From assembly GCA_007844125.1 (NCBI GenBank), contig CM017568.1:2162547-2226546 (forward strand): DNA of 64,000 nucleotides, in the 5' to 3' direction. A model generated the notes under the pieces. The model searched no databases. It saw nothing but the letters and a program-made list of their open reading frames with translations, and had not been told where the DNA came from. Made by a program: the position numbers and the translations under genes. This DNA is from Sinonovacula constricta. Its lineage: Eukaryota; Mollusca; Bivalvia; Cardiida; Solecurtidae. The first letter of the stretch is position 1; every line of letters starts with the position of its first letter. This document shows positions 1-10,620 of the stretch, one piece after another.

Positions 1-121
1 CCCTACCCTAACCCTTACCCTGTGCCCTACCCCTTCCCCTTGCCCCTACCCCTACCCCCTACCCCTACCCATGCCCCTACCCCTACCCCTACCCCTGCCC
101 CTGCCCTTCCCTTGCCCTATT
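1..121. repeat. Degenerate telomere-like C-rich repeats (left chromosome end)
   Basis: About 120 bases made almost only of CCCTAA, CCCTAC, CCCCTA and CCCCTTG variants. The C-rich strand read 5'->3' from the left edge is the orientation expected at a left chromosome end with TTAGGG-type telomeres, as in molluscs. Only one perfect CCCTAA is present, so this is either the decayed inner edge of a telomere or an internal telomere-like stretch. Confidence 0.75.
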
Positions 122-239
122 ACTTTCTTATCTCTGTGTTTTACCTGTTATAAAGTTTATAATGCTTATATCATATTACACTCGGTGCATTTATTGTTCA
201 TTCTGTTAATTATAATTGGATGTATAATAGTTTGGTCAG
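122..239. other. Short AT-rich spacer between telomere-like repeats and satellite
   Basis: About 120 bases of AT-rich sequence without recognisable content join the telomere-like tract to the 43-bp satellite. Confidence 0.5.
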
Positions 240-2945
240 ATATGGCAATATATTGTGGTACGTATTGCAATATGCTCTATATGTACCGCAATATCTCGTG
301 GTAACGTATTGCAATATGCTCTATATGAACCACAATATATTGTGGTACGTATTGCAATATGCTCTATATGTACCGCAATATATTGTGGTACATATTGCAA
401 TATGCTCTATATGAACCGCAATATATCGTGGTACGTATTGCAATATGCTCTATATGTACCGCAATATATAGTGGTACGTATTGCAATATGCTCTATATGT
501 TCCGCAATATATTTTGATACGTATTGCAATATGCTCTATATGTCTCGCAATATATTGTGGAACATATTGCAATATTCTCTGTATGTATCGCAATATATTG
601 TGGTACGTATTGCAATATGCTCTATATGCCTCGCAATATATCGTGGTATGTATTGCAATATGTTCTATATGTACCGCAATATATTGTGGTACGTATTGCA
701 ATATGATCTATATGTACCACAATATATTGTGGTATGTATTGCAATATGCTCTATATGTACCACAATATATTGTGGTATGTATTGCAATATGTTCTATATG
801 TACCGCAATATATCGTGGTACGTATTGCAATATGCTCTATATGTACCGCAATATATCGTGGTACGTATTGCAATATGCTCTATATGTTCCGCAATATACT
901 GAGGTATGTATTGCAATATGCTCTATGTACCGCAATATATTGTGGTACGTATTGCAATATGCTCTATATGTACCGCAATATATTGTGGTACGTATTGCAA
1001 TATGCTTTATATGCAATGCAATATATCGTGGTACATATTGCAATATTCTCTGTATGTTCCACAATATATTGTGGTACGTATTGCAATATGCTCTATATGT
1101 ACCGTAATATATTGTGGTACGTTTTGCAATATGCTCTATATGTACCGCAATATATTGTGGTATATATTGCAATATGTTCTATATGTACCGTAATATATCG
1201 TGGTACGTATTGCAATATGCTCTATATGTACCACAATATATTGTGGTACATTTTGCAATATGCTCTATATGTACCGCAATATATCGTGGTACATATTGCA
1301 ATATGCTCTATATGTACCGCAATATATCGTGGTACATATTGCAATATGCTCTATATGTACCGCAATATATCGTGGTACGTTTTGCAATATGCTCTATATG
1401 TACCGCAATATATCGTGGTACGTATCTCAATATGCTCTATATGTACTGCAATATATTGTGGTACGTATTGCAATATGCTCTATATGTACCGCAATATATC
1501 ATGGTACATATCTCAATATGCTCTATATGTACTGCAATATATTGTGGTACGTATTGCAATATGCTTTATATGCAACGCAATATATCGTGGTACGTATTGC
1601 AATATTCTCTGTATGTTCTGCAATATATTGTGGTATGCATTGCAATATGCTCTATATGTACCGCAATATATTGTGGTATGTATTGCAATATGCTCTATAA
1701 AGTCTCTATGTCCCGCAATATATTGTGGTACGTATTGCAATATGCTCTATATGTCCCACAATATATAGTGGTACGTATTGCAATATGCTCTATATGTCCC
1801 GCAATATATTGTGGTACGTATTGCAATATGCTCTATATGTACCGCAATATATCGTGGTATGTATTGCAATATGCTCTATATGTTCCGCAATATACTGAGG
1901 TATGTATTGCAATATGCTCTATGTACCGCAATATATTGTGGTACGTATTGCGATATGCTCTATATGTATCGCAATATATTGTGGTACGTATTGCAATATG
2001 CTTTATATGCAACGCAATATATCGTGGTACGTATTGCAATATTCTCTGCATGTTCTGCAATATATTGTGGTACGTATTGCAATATGCTCTATATGTACCG
2101 TAATATATTGTGATACATTTTGCAATATGCTCTATATGTACCGCAACATATCGTGGTATATATTGCAATATGTTCTATATGTACCTTAATATATTGTGGT
2201 ACGTATTGCAATATGCTCTATATGTACCACAATATATTGTGGTACGTTTTGCAATATGCTCTATATGTACCGCAATATATCGTGGTACGTATTGCAATAT
2301 GCTCTATATGTACCGCAATATATCGTGGTACGTATTGCAATATGCTCTATATGTACTGCAATATATGGTGGTACGTATTGCAATATGCTCTATATGTCCC
2401 GCAATATATCGTGGTACGTATTGCAATATGCTCTATATGTACCGCAATATATAGTGGTACGTATTGCAATATGCTCTATATGTCCCGCAATATATCGTGG
2501 TACGTATTGCAATATGCTCTATATGTCCCGCAATATATCGTGGCACGTATTGCAATATGCTCTATATGTCCCGCAATATATCGTGGTACGTATTGCAATA
2601 TGCTCTATATGTACCGCAATATATTGTGGTACGTATTGCAATATGCTCTATATGTCCCGCAATATATCGTGGTACGTTTTGCAATATGCTCTATAAAGTC
2701 TATATGTTCTGCAATATATCGTGGTACGTATTGCAATATGCTCTATATGTCCCGCAATATATCGTGGTACGTATTGCAATATGCTCTATATGTCCCGCAA
2801 TATATCGTGGTACGTATTGCAATATGCTCTATATGTCCCGCAATATATCGTGGTACGTATTGCAATATGCTCTATATGTACCGCAATATATCGTGGTACG
2901 TTTTGCAATATGCTCTATATGTCCCGCAATATATCGTGGTACGCT
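240..2945. repeat. Subtelomeric 43-bp satellite, about 63 units
   Basis: Tandem units of 43 bp. Each contains a near-palindrome (typically ACCGCAATATATCGTGGT, perfect in some copies as ACCACAATATATTGTGGT, e.g. 329-346) and a second palindrome, TATTGCAATA. Most divergence is G/A and T/C at the arms of the first palindrome. Landmark variants recur 996 bp apart (for example tatactgagg at 895 and 1891, ctttat at 1005 and 2001, agtc after ctataa at 1701 and 2697), which shows a higher-order repeat. The + strand unit has no stop codon in any frame, so the long open frames here are a by-product and not genes. Confidence 0.97.
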
Positions 2946-3524
2946 TCAGGCTTAATCTGACAGTCCTAGTATGTAAGAATGTCCATATCAAGTAAATGTT
3001 TTTGTTTCTTAGTATAATGAGTTCTTTTTTCTTAAAAGGAAATTTAAGAAATAGTAATAATATAACCGTTAATAAAAAATTGCTTCATATTCCGTGTTTA
3101 TATTTAAAACGAAACTTAAATGCTCATAGGACTTTGTCATATATTCTTATTAATGTGTTTATCAATAGCGTAGCGTGAATACTCCCCACTTCACTTTCCT
3201 TCAAACAGGAAACAGCCTGAGAGTTACACCGTCAGAACGGAAAGATACTGTAGCAAGCACTTCACTGTTTATTATAGGTTAGACATAAACAAAAGAAAAC
3301 AACTGTGTTAAATAATGACATAGACAAGAAACAACATTACTTTCATAGACAATATTCTTTATTTTTTCCAATCTTTAATTTTAGTTGATTAAAATGATGC
3401 ATTATGCTTTATGCTAAAGCGAAACATCAACGATTAATATTTTTACTTTCAGAAGTTTTAGCACATACATCAATGTCAAACACTGACATATTTAGTTCAT
3501 TAATCCACCCGTTTACCTAAATAA
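2946..3524. other. AT-rich subtelomeric sequence, nothing recognised
   Basis: Single-copy-looking AT-rich DNA right after the satellite. I see no conserved coding segment and no tandem structure. Confidence 0.5.
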
Positions 3525-3810
3525 CAACCGGCCGCAATAGTTCAGGTGGTAGAGCGTCGGCTTGCGGATCGGGAGGTCGTGTGTTCAAACCCCGGCCGGG
3601 TCAAACCAAAGACTTTAAAGTTGGTAGTAGTGGCTTCCCTCCTAACGCTCGGGGCTAAGGGGATAGCATTACGCTTGATTCGTCGGTGTCAGTATAATGG
3701 ACCGGCCTGGTTCAGTCCTTGGGCACCTCCTAAGTGCCCCTGTGCTATAATGATAGAAATGTCGCTGCACAGTATCGGCAAAAAATGCCGGCAGATCCCA
3801 TCCCATCCCC
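3525..3810 (+). mobile_element. tRNA-derived SINE, full-length-looking copy
   Basis: The 5' part has tRNA-like pol III signals: an A box (tagttcaggtgg at 3538) and a B box (gtgttcaaacc at 3581). A conserved-looking body follows with segments such as gcttccctcctaacgctcgg. The acceptor and T stems do not pair as in a real tRNA, so it is called a SINE head and not a tRNA gene. It is a different family from the SINE that recurs through the rest of the window. Confidence 0.6.
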
Positions 3811-4524
3811 ACATGACAAGCAAAAGGCTCGCGACAAATACTTGTTCAGTGGTATCAGGGCAGCAAGATCGGCACACGAAGTATGTGTATATGTTTTGGA
3901 GTGGTTAGCGATGCTTTAAGTGGCCGCAGGTCTGCGTTTAAGATTTATTACCCAAAAAATAGTATCACCTCTGGTAAGTTTAACCGGACGAAAGTACATC
4001 ACCATACCGCAGAATGTCGTAAATAAAATAATATGTAGACATGAATGTAAACATGTATTTAAACGTGGTCTTCCAATTTCCCAAATAACCTTTAGAAGTA
4101 TCTACGACGCTAACAAGTTAGACTTTACTGAATCCCGAATTTGTGTTAAAACATCCCTTGGTTTGCATTGCAAGCGTTCCCACCTCGTGCGGAAAGACAT
4201 ATTTTAAAACGGTCCTTTTACAGAAAAGCTCGCAGGATGATGGAACCCTTTCCACAGCGCATCATATGACCGTATAAAACGATGGCAACCCATCTACGGC
4301 AACCCATGTACGACGTTATACAAACTACTATTCATCCGGGGATCAATTTTAAGTTTAATGTCATCAGTCTGAGGGACTTAATAAGATCAGTAAACATATA
4401 TTCAAGATCCAATTTCGTCGGCATTCATACGAAGATCATAGGTGCGCCGGCGATTGCCGCGTTATATCTTAACAGCTCGTCAATGGTCGAGAACCTAATT
4501 TAGTAAAGTGGGTTCTCAACTCGA
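3811..4524. other. Subtelomeric sequence, nothing recognised
   Basis: Short open frames occur, but none shows a family motif or splice-flanked coding segment. Confidence 0.45.
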
Positions 4525-4809
4525 AAAAAAAACAGCGTTTCTTTCTTTTATTTATTTTTGTTGTTATTGTTGTTGGTGGTGTTTTGTTACATCGCACCGA
4601 CTAAATTATGGTCATGTTGGCGACGTCCAGCTATTTATTGTTGGAGGAAGATGCCAGACTTATATCTGGGTAGAACAACCGGGCACACTGCAGGTTAGCT
4701 GGAAAACTTCCCCACCTGAAAGTTCTCGCCCGGACTGGGACTCGAGCCCATGGGGTGAGGGGCTGAGGAGTTACAAGTCTGCCACTCTAACCGCTCAGCC
4801 ACGGGCGCT
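4525..4809 (-). mobile_element. SINE family A, minus orientation
   Basis: Read on the minus strand it has a tRNA-like head with a B-box-like gactcgagcccatgg segment, then a body with 'ccagctaacctgcagtg', 'ggttctacccagacataagtctgg', 'tagctggacgtcgccaacatgacc', and an A-rich tail (the T-rich stretch at 4525-4590). The same body recurs about 18 times in the window, which defines the family. Confidence 0.8.
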
Positions 4810-5384
4810 TCATTTTAAGAACATGTAGATCGTACTAAAATTGTGGCGTTATGGATGAAAGGTCTAACAGATGGGAAACGCATTTCGTAACAGAACAAAA
4901 TCTGTGATTTAACACTCGCGGAGTGTCGTACAAACTCACAATCAAGTATTACAAGGTTAATGTTTATTGGTATATTTTAACGTGATTGAAAAAAAAAATT
5001 TAGACTGCATGTGCGAATGACTAAATTGTAAACTTGAAGTTTGTTTTTAATAAGACATTAAATGAGTTATGCATGTATTATATAATAAATCTTGTAGGTC
5101 TTTTATATTGGTGCGACCTGAAGTTTACAGTAATTTGGACCCATATTATGTAACACGTCTCCATGTTTCAAAACCTCGTGTCTTTGGCATACTGGTGTGG
5201 ATTCTCCTCTGTTGACGTAGCTACGAGCCTGGGCAAGTACCGCAATATTTAACTGATTCAGAATAATGGGATATGATTACTGCATGGAGAATTTGTTCCT
5301 TCCCTTCCCATGTGCGTTTGTATTTATAGTGTTTTTTTTCACAACCTGGTATATATGTAATGTTCGTGTAGTCATACACAGATC
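4810..5384. other. AT-rich sequence, nothing recognised
   Basis: No coding segment, tandem structure or known repeat was recognised here. Confidence 0.45.
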
Positions 5385-5940
5385 ATAGGCGGATCTAGCG
5401 TGGGGTTCCGAAACCGCCCTCACCCACCCCCAACTGAAATTGTCTAAAAATATATTCCATGAAGGTATTTTTAAACACTTCACATCTTTATGACACTAGT
5501 GGTATTATTGTCACATATGTGACAAGTGCTACAGATAAGACGAGTAAGCACGTATAAAGGCCTAAAATGTCTTGAAAACACCGAACACTGAAGTTAAACT
5601 ATTTGTGTAAAAACGCATAATATATTTAGCAAGGAGAAATAATCCGAGTACGCGCACTTTGTCAGACAAGTTAGTTTTGTTCTAAAAGGTGTGCACTAAG
5701 GGGTGGTTTTCCACGCTTGAATTCCATTAAATATAACCTACAAGATATCAAGATAGAACATTTGGAATTTGAAATGCGGGAAATAACTCTATCTGGCTGC
5801 TAGATTTCTAAGTTTTCTAGGGCAGCCTGCCTTCTGAGCCCAGAAATAAAACACGGTCAGCACCTCTGGTGCACGTTCGATTAGGACCCAACCCAACACC
5901 CCGAACAAAAATCCCGGATCTACCCCTGCATATAATTATC
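5385..5940. repeat. Dispersed subtelomeric repeat, copy 1
   Basis: Blocks such as 'ggcggatctagcg', 'tcatctttatgacactagtggtatta', 'gacgagtaagcacgtat' and 'gaaatgcgggaaataactct' recur in diverged form at 7331-7830 and 8088-8265. Copies 1 and 2 share both halves; copy 3 keeps only the first half. The type of element is unknown. Confidence 0.6.
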
Positions 5941-6725
5941 TTCCGCTGGACAGTAAACAATTTGTGAGCACATGTCTTTCGGCCTTATCTAAATGATTGC
6001 ACTTGAACGTGGTATGCGTGACACGCCTTAGTGAGTAGAATTGTAAGATTGCGAAGTTTGATTAAAGTTCTGCAAATAATATAGTAGAAATTGCTGAAAC
6101 AACGTAAATAGGACTGGACGGACGGACGCAAGGACAGACGGTTGGAATGGCAGGCAGTGCGATAGAAGTTTGGGTGATGTAAGTTTTATCCCGTAAGCGA
6201 TTACAGGTGTGCAATTAATGGTAATTTCAAATTATTACGTAGTAAATCGACTGCACAACGCACTGGAAAGCAGGCAAGTCATCGGCTACAAAAAACAACT
6301 ACAACTGAGTCACTAACATCCGATTAGAAACACTATCATATAAAATATACAACACTTTAAATATGATTGCATTTTAACTAGTAAGACCGAAAATAACTGT
6401 TTATAAGTATTACCAGGCGCGACTAAAATACACTGAGTTCGTATTCATGCGTGGCTAATCGTTCGTGCTTCAGAAATTCAGCTTTCTCGTAACTCTGGAC
6501 ACTGTGCAAACGCAAATATACCAACCATTTGTCAAACAACACAGCAATTCATTCGAACTTGCTGGAACGAAGGGGGAAAACTTCTCTTGTCGCAAAAATG
6601 TGCAGCATTATCCCCCTTGGAGAGCTTAACACTGTAAGCGCAAATATTTATTTTTTCAATTTAAAATGTATTTCGGTAGATGACATATCTTACCCGAGTT
6701 GGTTAGAAATGGGTTATAAACGAAA
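5941..6725. other. Subtelomeric sequence, nothing recognised apart from a short GGAC run
   Basis: AT-rich DNA with a short 'ggacggacggacgcaagg' simple repeat at about 6115-6135. No gene was recognised. Confidence 0.45.
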
Positions 6726-7330
6726 AGAGGCTTACGCATTACAAACGGGAGGAGACTAAGGCGTTACAGACGGGGAGTAGACAATAAGTTAAAAACGGGG
6801 AAGGCTAAGGAATAACAAACGGTGAGCTATTACGGTGTTACAAACAGGCAAGGGCTAAGGATTTACAAAACGGGGATACGCTTGGGAGTTGCAAACGGGC
6901 AGAGGCTAGGGAGTTACAGACAAGGAGAGGCTAGAAGTTACAAGTTACAGTCGGGGAGGGACTAAGGAGTTACAAATGGGGTGGGGGGATACTAAGGATT
7001 AACAAACGGGGAGATGCTAATGAGCTGCGAACGGGGAGATAATAAGGAGCTATTAACGGGAAGATAATAAAGAGCTATTAACGTGGAGATAATAAGGAGC
7101 TATTAACGTGGAGATAATAAGGAGCTATTAACGGGGAGAAGCTAAGGAGTTACAAAAGGGGAGATACAAAGGAGTTACCAACGGGGAGATGCGAATGATT
7201 TACAAATATTGAGAGTCAAAGAAATTACAAACACGAAGATGCTAAGGAGTTACAAATGGGGAGATGCTAAGGAGTTACAAACGCGAAGGTATAAAGGGGT
7301 TGCAAACAGGAATGGGCTAGGGAGTTACAC
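6726..7330. repeat. Degenerate ~25-bp tandem array
   Basis: Roughly 24 imperfect units built on 'aaggagttacaaacggggagatgct'-like sequence, with many substitutions and small indels. Units near 7035-7130 are most alike (gagataataaggagctatta), suggesting the most recent duplication there. Confidence 0.85.
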
Positions 7331-7830
7331 CCCCACCTACCCCATCCCCGCCCCCTGGAATTTAAAAAAAAAACACCTTTCATGGAGGTATGTTTACCAT
7401 AACATGTGTCCAGTGTTACAGGTAAATAAAGTAAGCACCTATTTCCTCCTAAAATGTATTAAAAACGTACTTATATTAAATTGTGTAAAAAATACGTTCT
7501 ATGAAGATCTGTCAGGCATCTGAAATGCAGTAAATGACACTATTATGGTTCTAGATGTCAACATTTTCTTTGCGAGCATGTCTCCAGACCCGCTAACAAC
7601 TACTCGAGCCTATGGTTCTCTTTTTCAGTTTGACCTCTCCCTTCACCCCATGAAAAAATGATTATATCTTACTAGTATCTTTTTCGCCGAGAATACAATC
7701 AGTTTGACTCAAAGAAAAAGTTTTGCAGCAGCTTTTGAAATGCAGGAAATGGCTCTGTTTGGCTGCTATATTTCCACAAGGTTTCTGCGTTAGCATTTCT
7801 GGTGCTCGCTCATTTAGAGATATTCACATA
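7331..7830. repeat. Dispersed subtelomeric repeat, copy 2
   Basis: Diverged relative of 5385-5940. It shares the '...ttcatggaggtatgtttacc', 'gtaagcacctatt' and 'gaaatgcaggaaatggctct' blocks in the same order and orientation. Confidence 0.55.
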
Positions 7831-7954
7831 CGTACGCTGTGGTCCTGGCTGAATCAAACAATTGCTAAGTAGTTGAATGGTGGTGGGTCTAAAATTACAG
7901 ACACATACTTGAAATATATAAAGTACTTAAAATATATTAAATAAATAAAGAACT

Positions 7955-8075
7955 GGTAAAATTACACCTCTGGTCAGCTGGTAGGTTTACCTCCCACATA
8001 AAGTTCTGTCCCGATCGGGATTCAAACGCCGGAGTTACAAAGTCGACGGCTCTAACCGCGAGGTCATGGGCGACT
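7955..8075 (-). mobile_element. SINE family A, 5' (head) fragment, minus orientation
   Basis: On the minus strand it reads as the tRNA-like head plus the start of the body: 'gttagagccgtcgactttgtaactcc', then 'cgggacagaacttta' and 'aacctaccagctgacc'. The 3' half of the element is missing. Confidence 0.6.
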
Positions 8076-8087
8076 GTGTGTACTGAC

Positions 8088-8265
8088 ATGGACGGATCTA
8101 GCGGGGGTCGGGGGAATTTAATGTTTAACATTTTAAGGCGTGCCGCATCTTTATAGTACTAGTGGTATTAGTGTCACATGTTCTGTGCTACAGAGAGGAA
8201 AAGACGAGTAAGCATGTATTAACGCCCAAAATGTCTTGGAAAAAAGCTTTGAAATAAAACTATTT
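8088..8265. repeat. Dispersed subtelomeric repeat, copy 3 (first half only)
   Basis: Shares 'ggacggatctagcg', 'catctttatagtactagtggtatta' and 'gacgagtaagcatgtatt' with copy 1. Confidence 0.55.
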
Positions 8266-9180
8266 GACAACTCTTTAATAGTATGCATAGCCATTATAAA
8301 ATCAACCGCGCTTCCTAAATCCAATCGTGAAATGTTCTCCAGAGGTGCCCTGTTAAATATGTACACATGTGCTCAAACAGACAGCAATGAAAAACATCGT
8401 TGGTTCTTATTGCAGTACGGTGTCTGGGGCCCGGTTGTCTGATGTAATATTACATTATATGGGGGCTTATCAGCTCTAGATCCTTCGGTCGGGCAATGGG
8501 CGGGGCTAAGCGTCATGTATAGGCCTACCATCATTAAATAAGCAACAGTCAATCTGATGCAATCTCTCCCCAGACTACAAATGCGTTGTTATAATGTTGT
8601 ATTTCTAAAATTAGAAACATTTATTGAATTTCACTTATATTTAACAGTAGTGTATTATAAACCTGTACGATAACGCAACATTTTTTCAAGATCTATTTAA
8701 TTAGAGCTATACAGATCTGCATTGAATTGACTGAACTATTTTCTATTCAAAAAGGGTATCGCTTGTGTCATCAATGCGTCCAATTCCTCCCTGTGTATAT
8801 GTTTCATTATCTTCGCTCATGTTAATAGAATATCGAGCTTTTACTATATATAAAGGCTCAATAATTTTATCAAAACTCATTGACCTACTAATCCAATGTA
8901 TCTTTATCCAGATTTAACATATGTTTAATGAATATTGTAAAAGTTCCAAATTAACTATAATCAGTGGGCAGCGTAGATCTATGGTTATATTAAAGACATG
9001 AATATTTATAAAACTTTATCATTTTTAAACTTCGCGTTTTCGACGAGCATGAATTCACACAATATTATGCTGTGCCTGTAGTGTTATTTCTAGGTTATTA
9101 CTATGAAGGCTCGTTCGCTTTCACAACAAAGGAGGGTATTTCATCTTGTTGCTACCTCTAGATGCTTCAGCCCCATACGA
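8266..9180. other. Upstream flank of the calumenin gene, nothing recognised
   Basis: AT-rich sequence with no family match or tandem structure. Confidence 0.45.
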
Positions 9181-9261
9181 TAGATGCCGGGTATATCAAG
9201 TTACATTGCCACGCAGGCAACACTACGCAAGAGGCAGACAGCATTTCCCGCAAATTTTGAC

Positions 9262-9390
9262 AACTCACTTCCGGTTCCACGTAGACGAAAGTTGATTGGT
9301 TTAGCCAAACCACGTGAGGCGAATGCTCCAATCCGACTGGTTACCCTGAAATTAAGCACCTATATACTTTGATGCCATTCGTTTGGATTG
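9262..9390 (+). promoter_or_regulatory. CALU: Candidate calumenin promoter
   Basis: This GC-richer stretch carries an ETS-like cttccgg (9268), two CCACG cores (9277 and 9310, the second inside a CACGTG E-box), ATTGG at 9295, CCAAT at 9329 and a TATA-like tatata at 9361. CCAAT plus CCACG are the halves of the ER-stress element used by XBP1/ATF6 targets, but the spacing here (ATTGG-N10-CCACG) matches neither ERSE (CCAAT-N9-CCACG) nor ERSE-II (ATTGG-N-CCACG). A start site near 9390 would fit the TATA position. This is inference from motifs only. Confidence 0.4.
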
Positions 9391-9522
9391 TATATCGCAG
9401 CATCAGTAACTTGTTTGGCCGTATTATTAGTGCCTATCTAATAGATTTCCATTCACACGACTTGCGTAGTCTTCGGACTAAGTGGACAATTTGTTTAAAT
9501 TGACGACTACTCAGAAAAAAGC
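9390..9522 (+). other. CALU: Candidate non-coding 5' UTR exon of calumenin
   Basis: It lies ~30 bp after a TATA-like box and ends at a strong donor (AGC|GTAAGT at 9523). The first coding exon is preceded at 10512-10513 by a usable acceptor (cctattttag), so an untranslated first exon spliced to 10514 is plausible. The exact 5' end is unknown. Confidence 0.4.
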
Positions 9523-9931
9523 GTAAGTAAGTCGAACATTTTACAACTTGTCGGCTCTTTTTGATCTGTGTTAAATAAACGCTCTTAGCTGAAGTACGTG
9601 ATTTCTGTCAAATTAAGTCGAATGATTGACATACTTTTGTTTTAACCCTACTTTGAGTAGAATGTAAGTGACATTTTTCTTGTAGATCAGTTAATGAAAT
9701 CGTCGAAAAATTGAAATTGATAATGAACTAGTAATAATATTATTAATAATTACGATAAAAAATAATGTGTGTAGTCAACTTTTTTTGTTATTTATGTTAT
9801 TTATGCAACGGATTTCATTTTGTCTTTGTTTGTTGTTTGTTTGTTGTTGTTTTTGTGTGTATCGTGAGTTATTGAAGAAAAACACATATTTTGCTATAAG
9901 AAATAATATAGGATTTATACTATATTTAAAT

Positions 9932-9940
<9 letters not shown>

Positions 9941-9978
<38 letters not shown>
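9941..9978. repeat. (GT)n microsatellite
   Basis: About 19 uninterrupted GT dinucleotides, in the presumed first intron of calumenin. Confidence 0.97.
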
Positions 9979-9981
<3 letters not shown>

Positions 9982-10104
9982 CAAAATAGTACATTAAACT
10001 CACAACATCAAACGAAACTTTTACTGGTTTGAGTAACTCGGTGTATGATGTTTTTGTATAGTTGTGTAACATGAAGTACTCATTAGAAAACGAAATGCAA
10101 AAAC

Positions 10105-10190
10105 CTTCTTGACCAGGATAGGGTTTGAACCCACAACCTATTTCTCCAAATTCAAATGCTATTCAAATTGAGCTACCCAGGCAATCAGCT
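10105..10190 (-). mobile_element. tRNA-derived SINE head fragment
   Basis: On the minus strand there is an A-box-like tagctcaatttgaatagc segment and a B-box-like gggttcaaaccc segment. Pairing is too poor for a functional tRNA. A related fragment lies at 10375-10450. Confidence 0.45.
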
Positions 10191-10374
10191 CAGGGAAGAC
10201 CGAATTCACTGCACACACACACACACCCCTTCTCTTTAAACTTACTGGAGCCAGGCATCACCTGTAACAATGTTCTTAACAGAGTATAGCCTGTAATGCT
10301 TCCAAAAGTTCTCTTAAGAACCACTTCTGACACCATTAATCATTAACGTAAACCAAGCTGCAAAAACTTTTTAT

Positions 10375-10450
10375 CCAGGATGGGGTTTGAACTCACGACC
10401 TCCTGCTCCAGAATCAGGTGCTCTACGGAATGAGCAGAGAGCTCAGGAGT
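10375..10450 (-). mobile_element. tRNA-derived SINE head fragment, second copy
   Basis: The minus strand shows 'gctcattccgtagagcacctg' and 'gtgagttcaaacccc', tRNA-like A and B boxes. Together with 10105-10190 it looks like two related insertions just upstream of the first coding exon. Confidence 0.5.
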
Positions 10451-10527
10451 CAGCATGTTTGCTACAGTCAGTATTGATTTTCAAACTGTGACATTTATTT
10501 TGGCCTATTTTAGATATACATAACAAG

Positions 10528-10620
10528 ATGAAGGTGAAATCAGCTAGCTTGGCATTGGTCATTTTGACAAGTAGCTGCGTTTTAGGTCTACCTCCCAAGC
10601 AAGAAAGAGTACATGAACAA
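10528..10620 (+). CDS. CALU: CALU coding exon 1: signal peptide
   Basis: It has 31 codons and ends in phase 0 at CAA|GTAAGT. A short basic start (MKVK) and a hydrophobic core (LALVILT) form a signal peptide, with likely cleavage after ...CVLG. The tail begins the acidic, unstructured N-terminus. Confidence 0.93.

Noticed and set aside
255..2995. Long open frames across the 43-bp satellite on both strands
   Set aside because: They consist only of the repeat unit read in different frames; the + strand unit lacks stop codons by composition. No start context, splice sites or non-repeat sequence supports a gene.
3528..3604. tRNA gene
   Set aside because: A and B boxes are present, but the acceptor and T stems do not pair, and a non-tRNA body follows; called a SINE.
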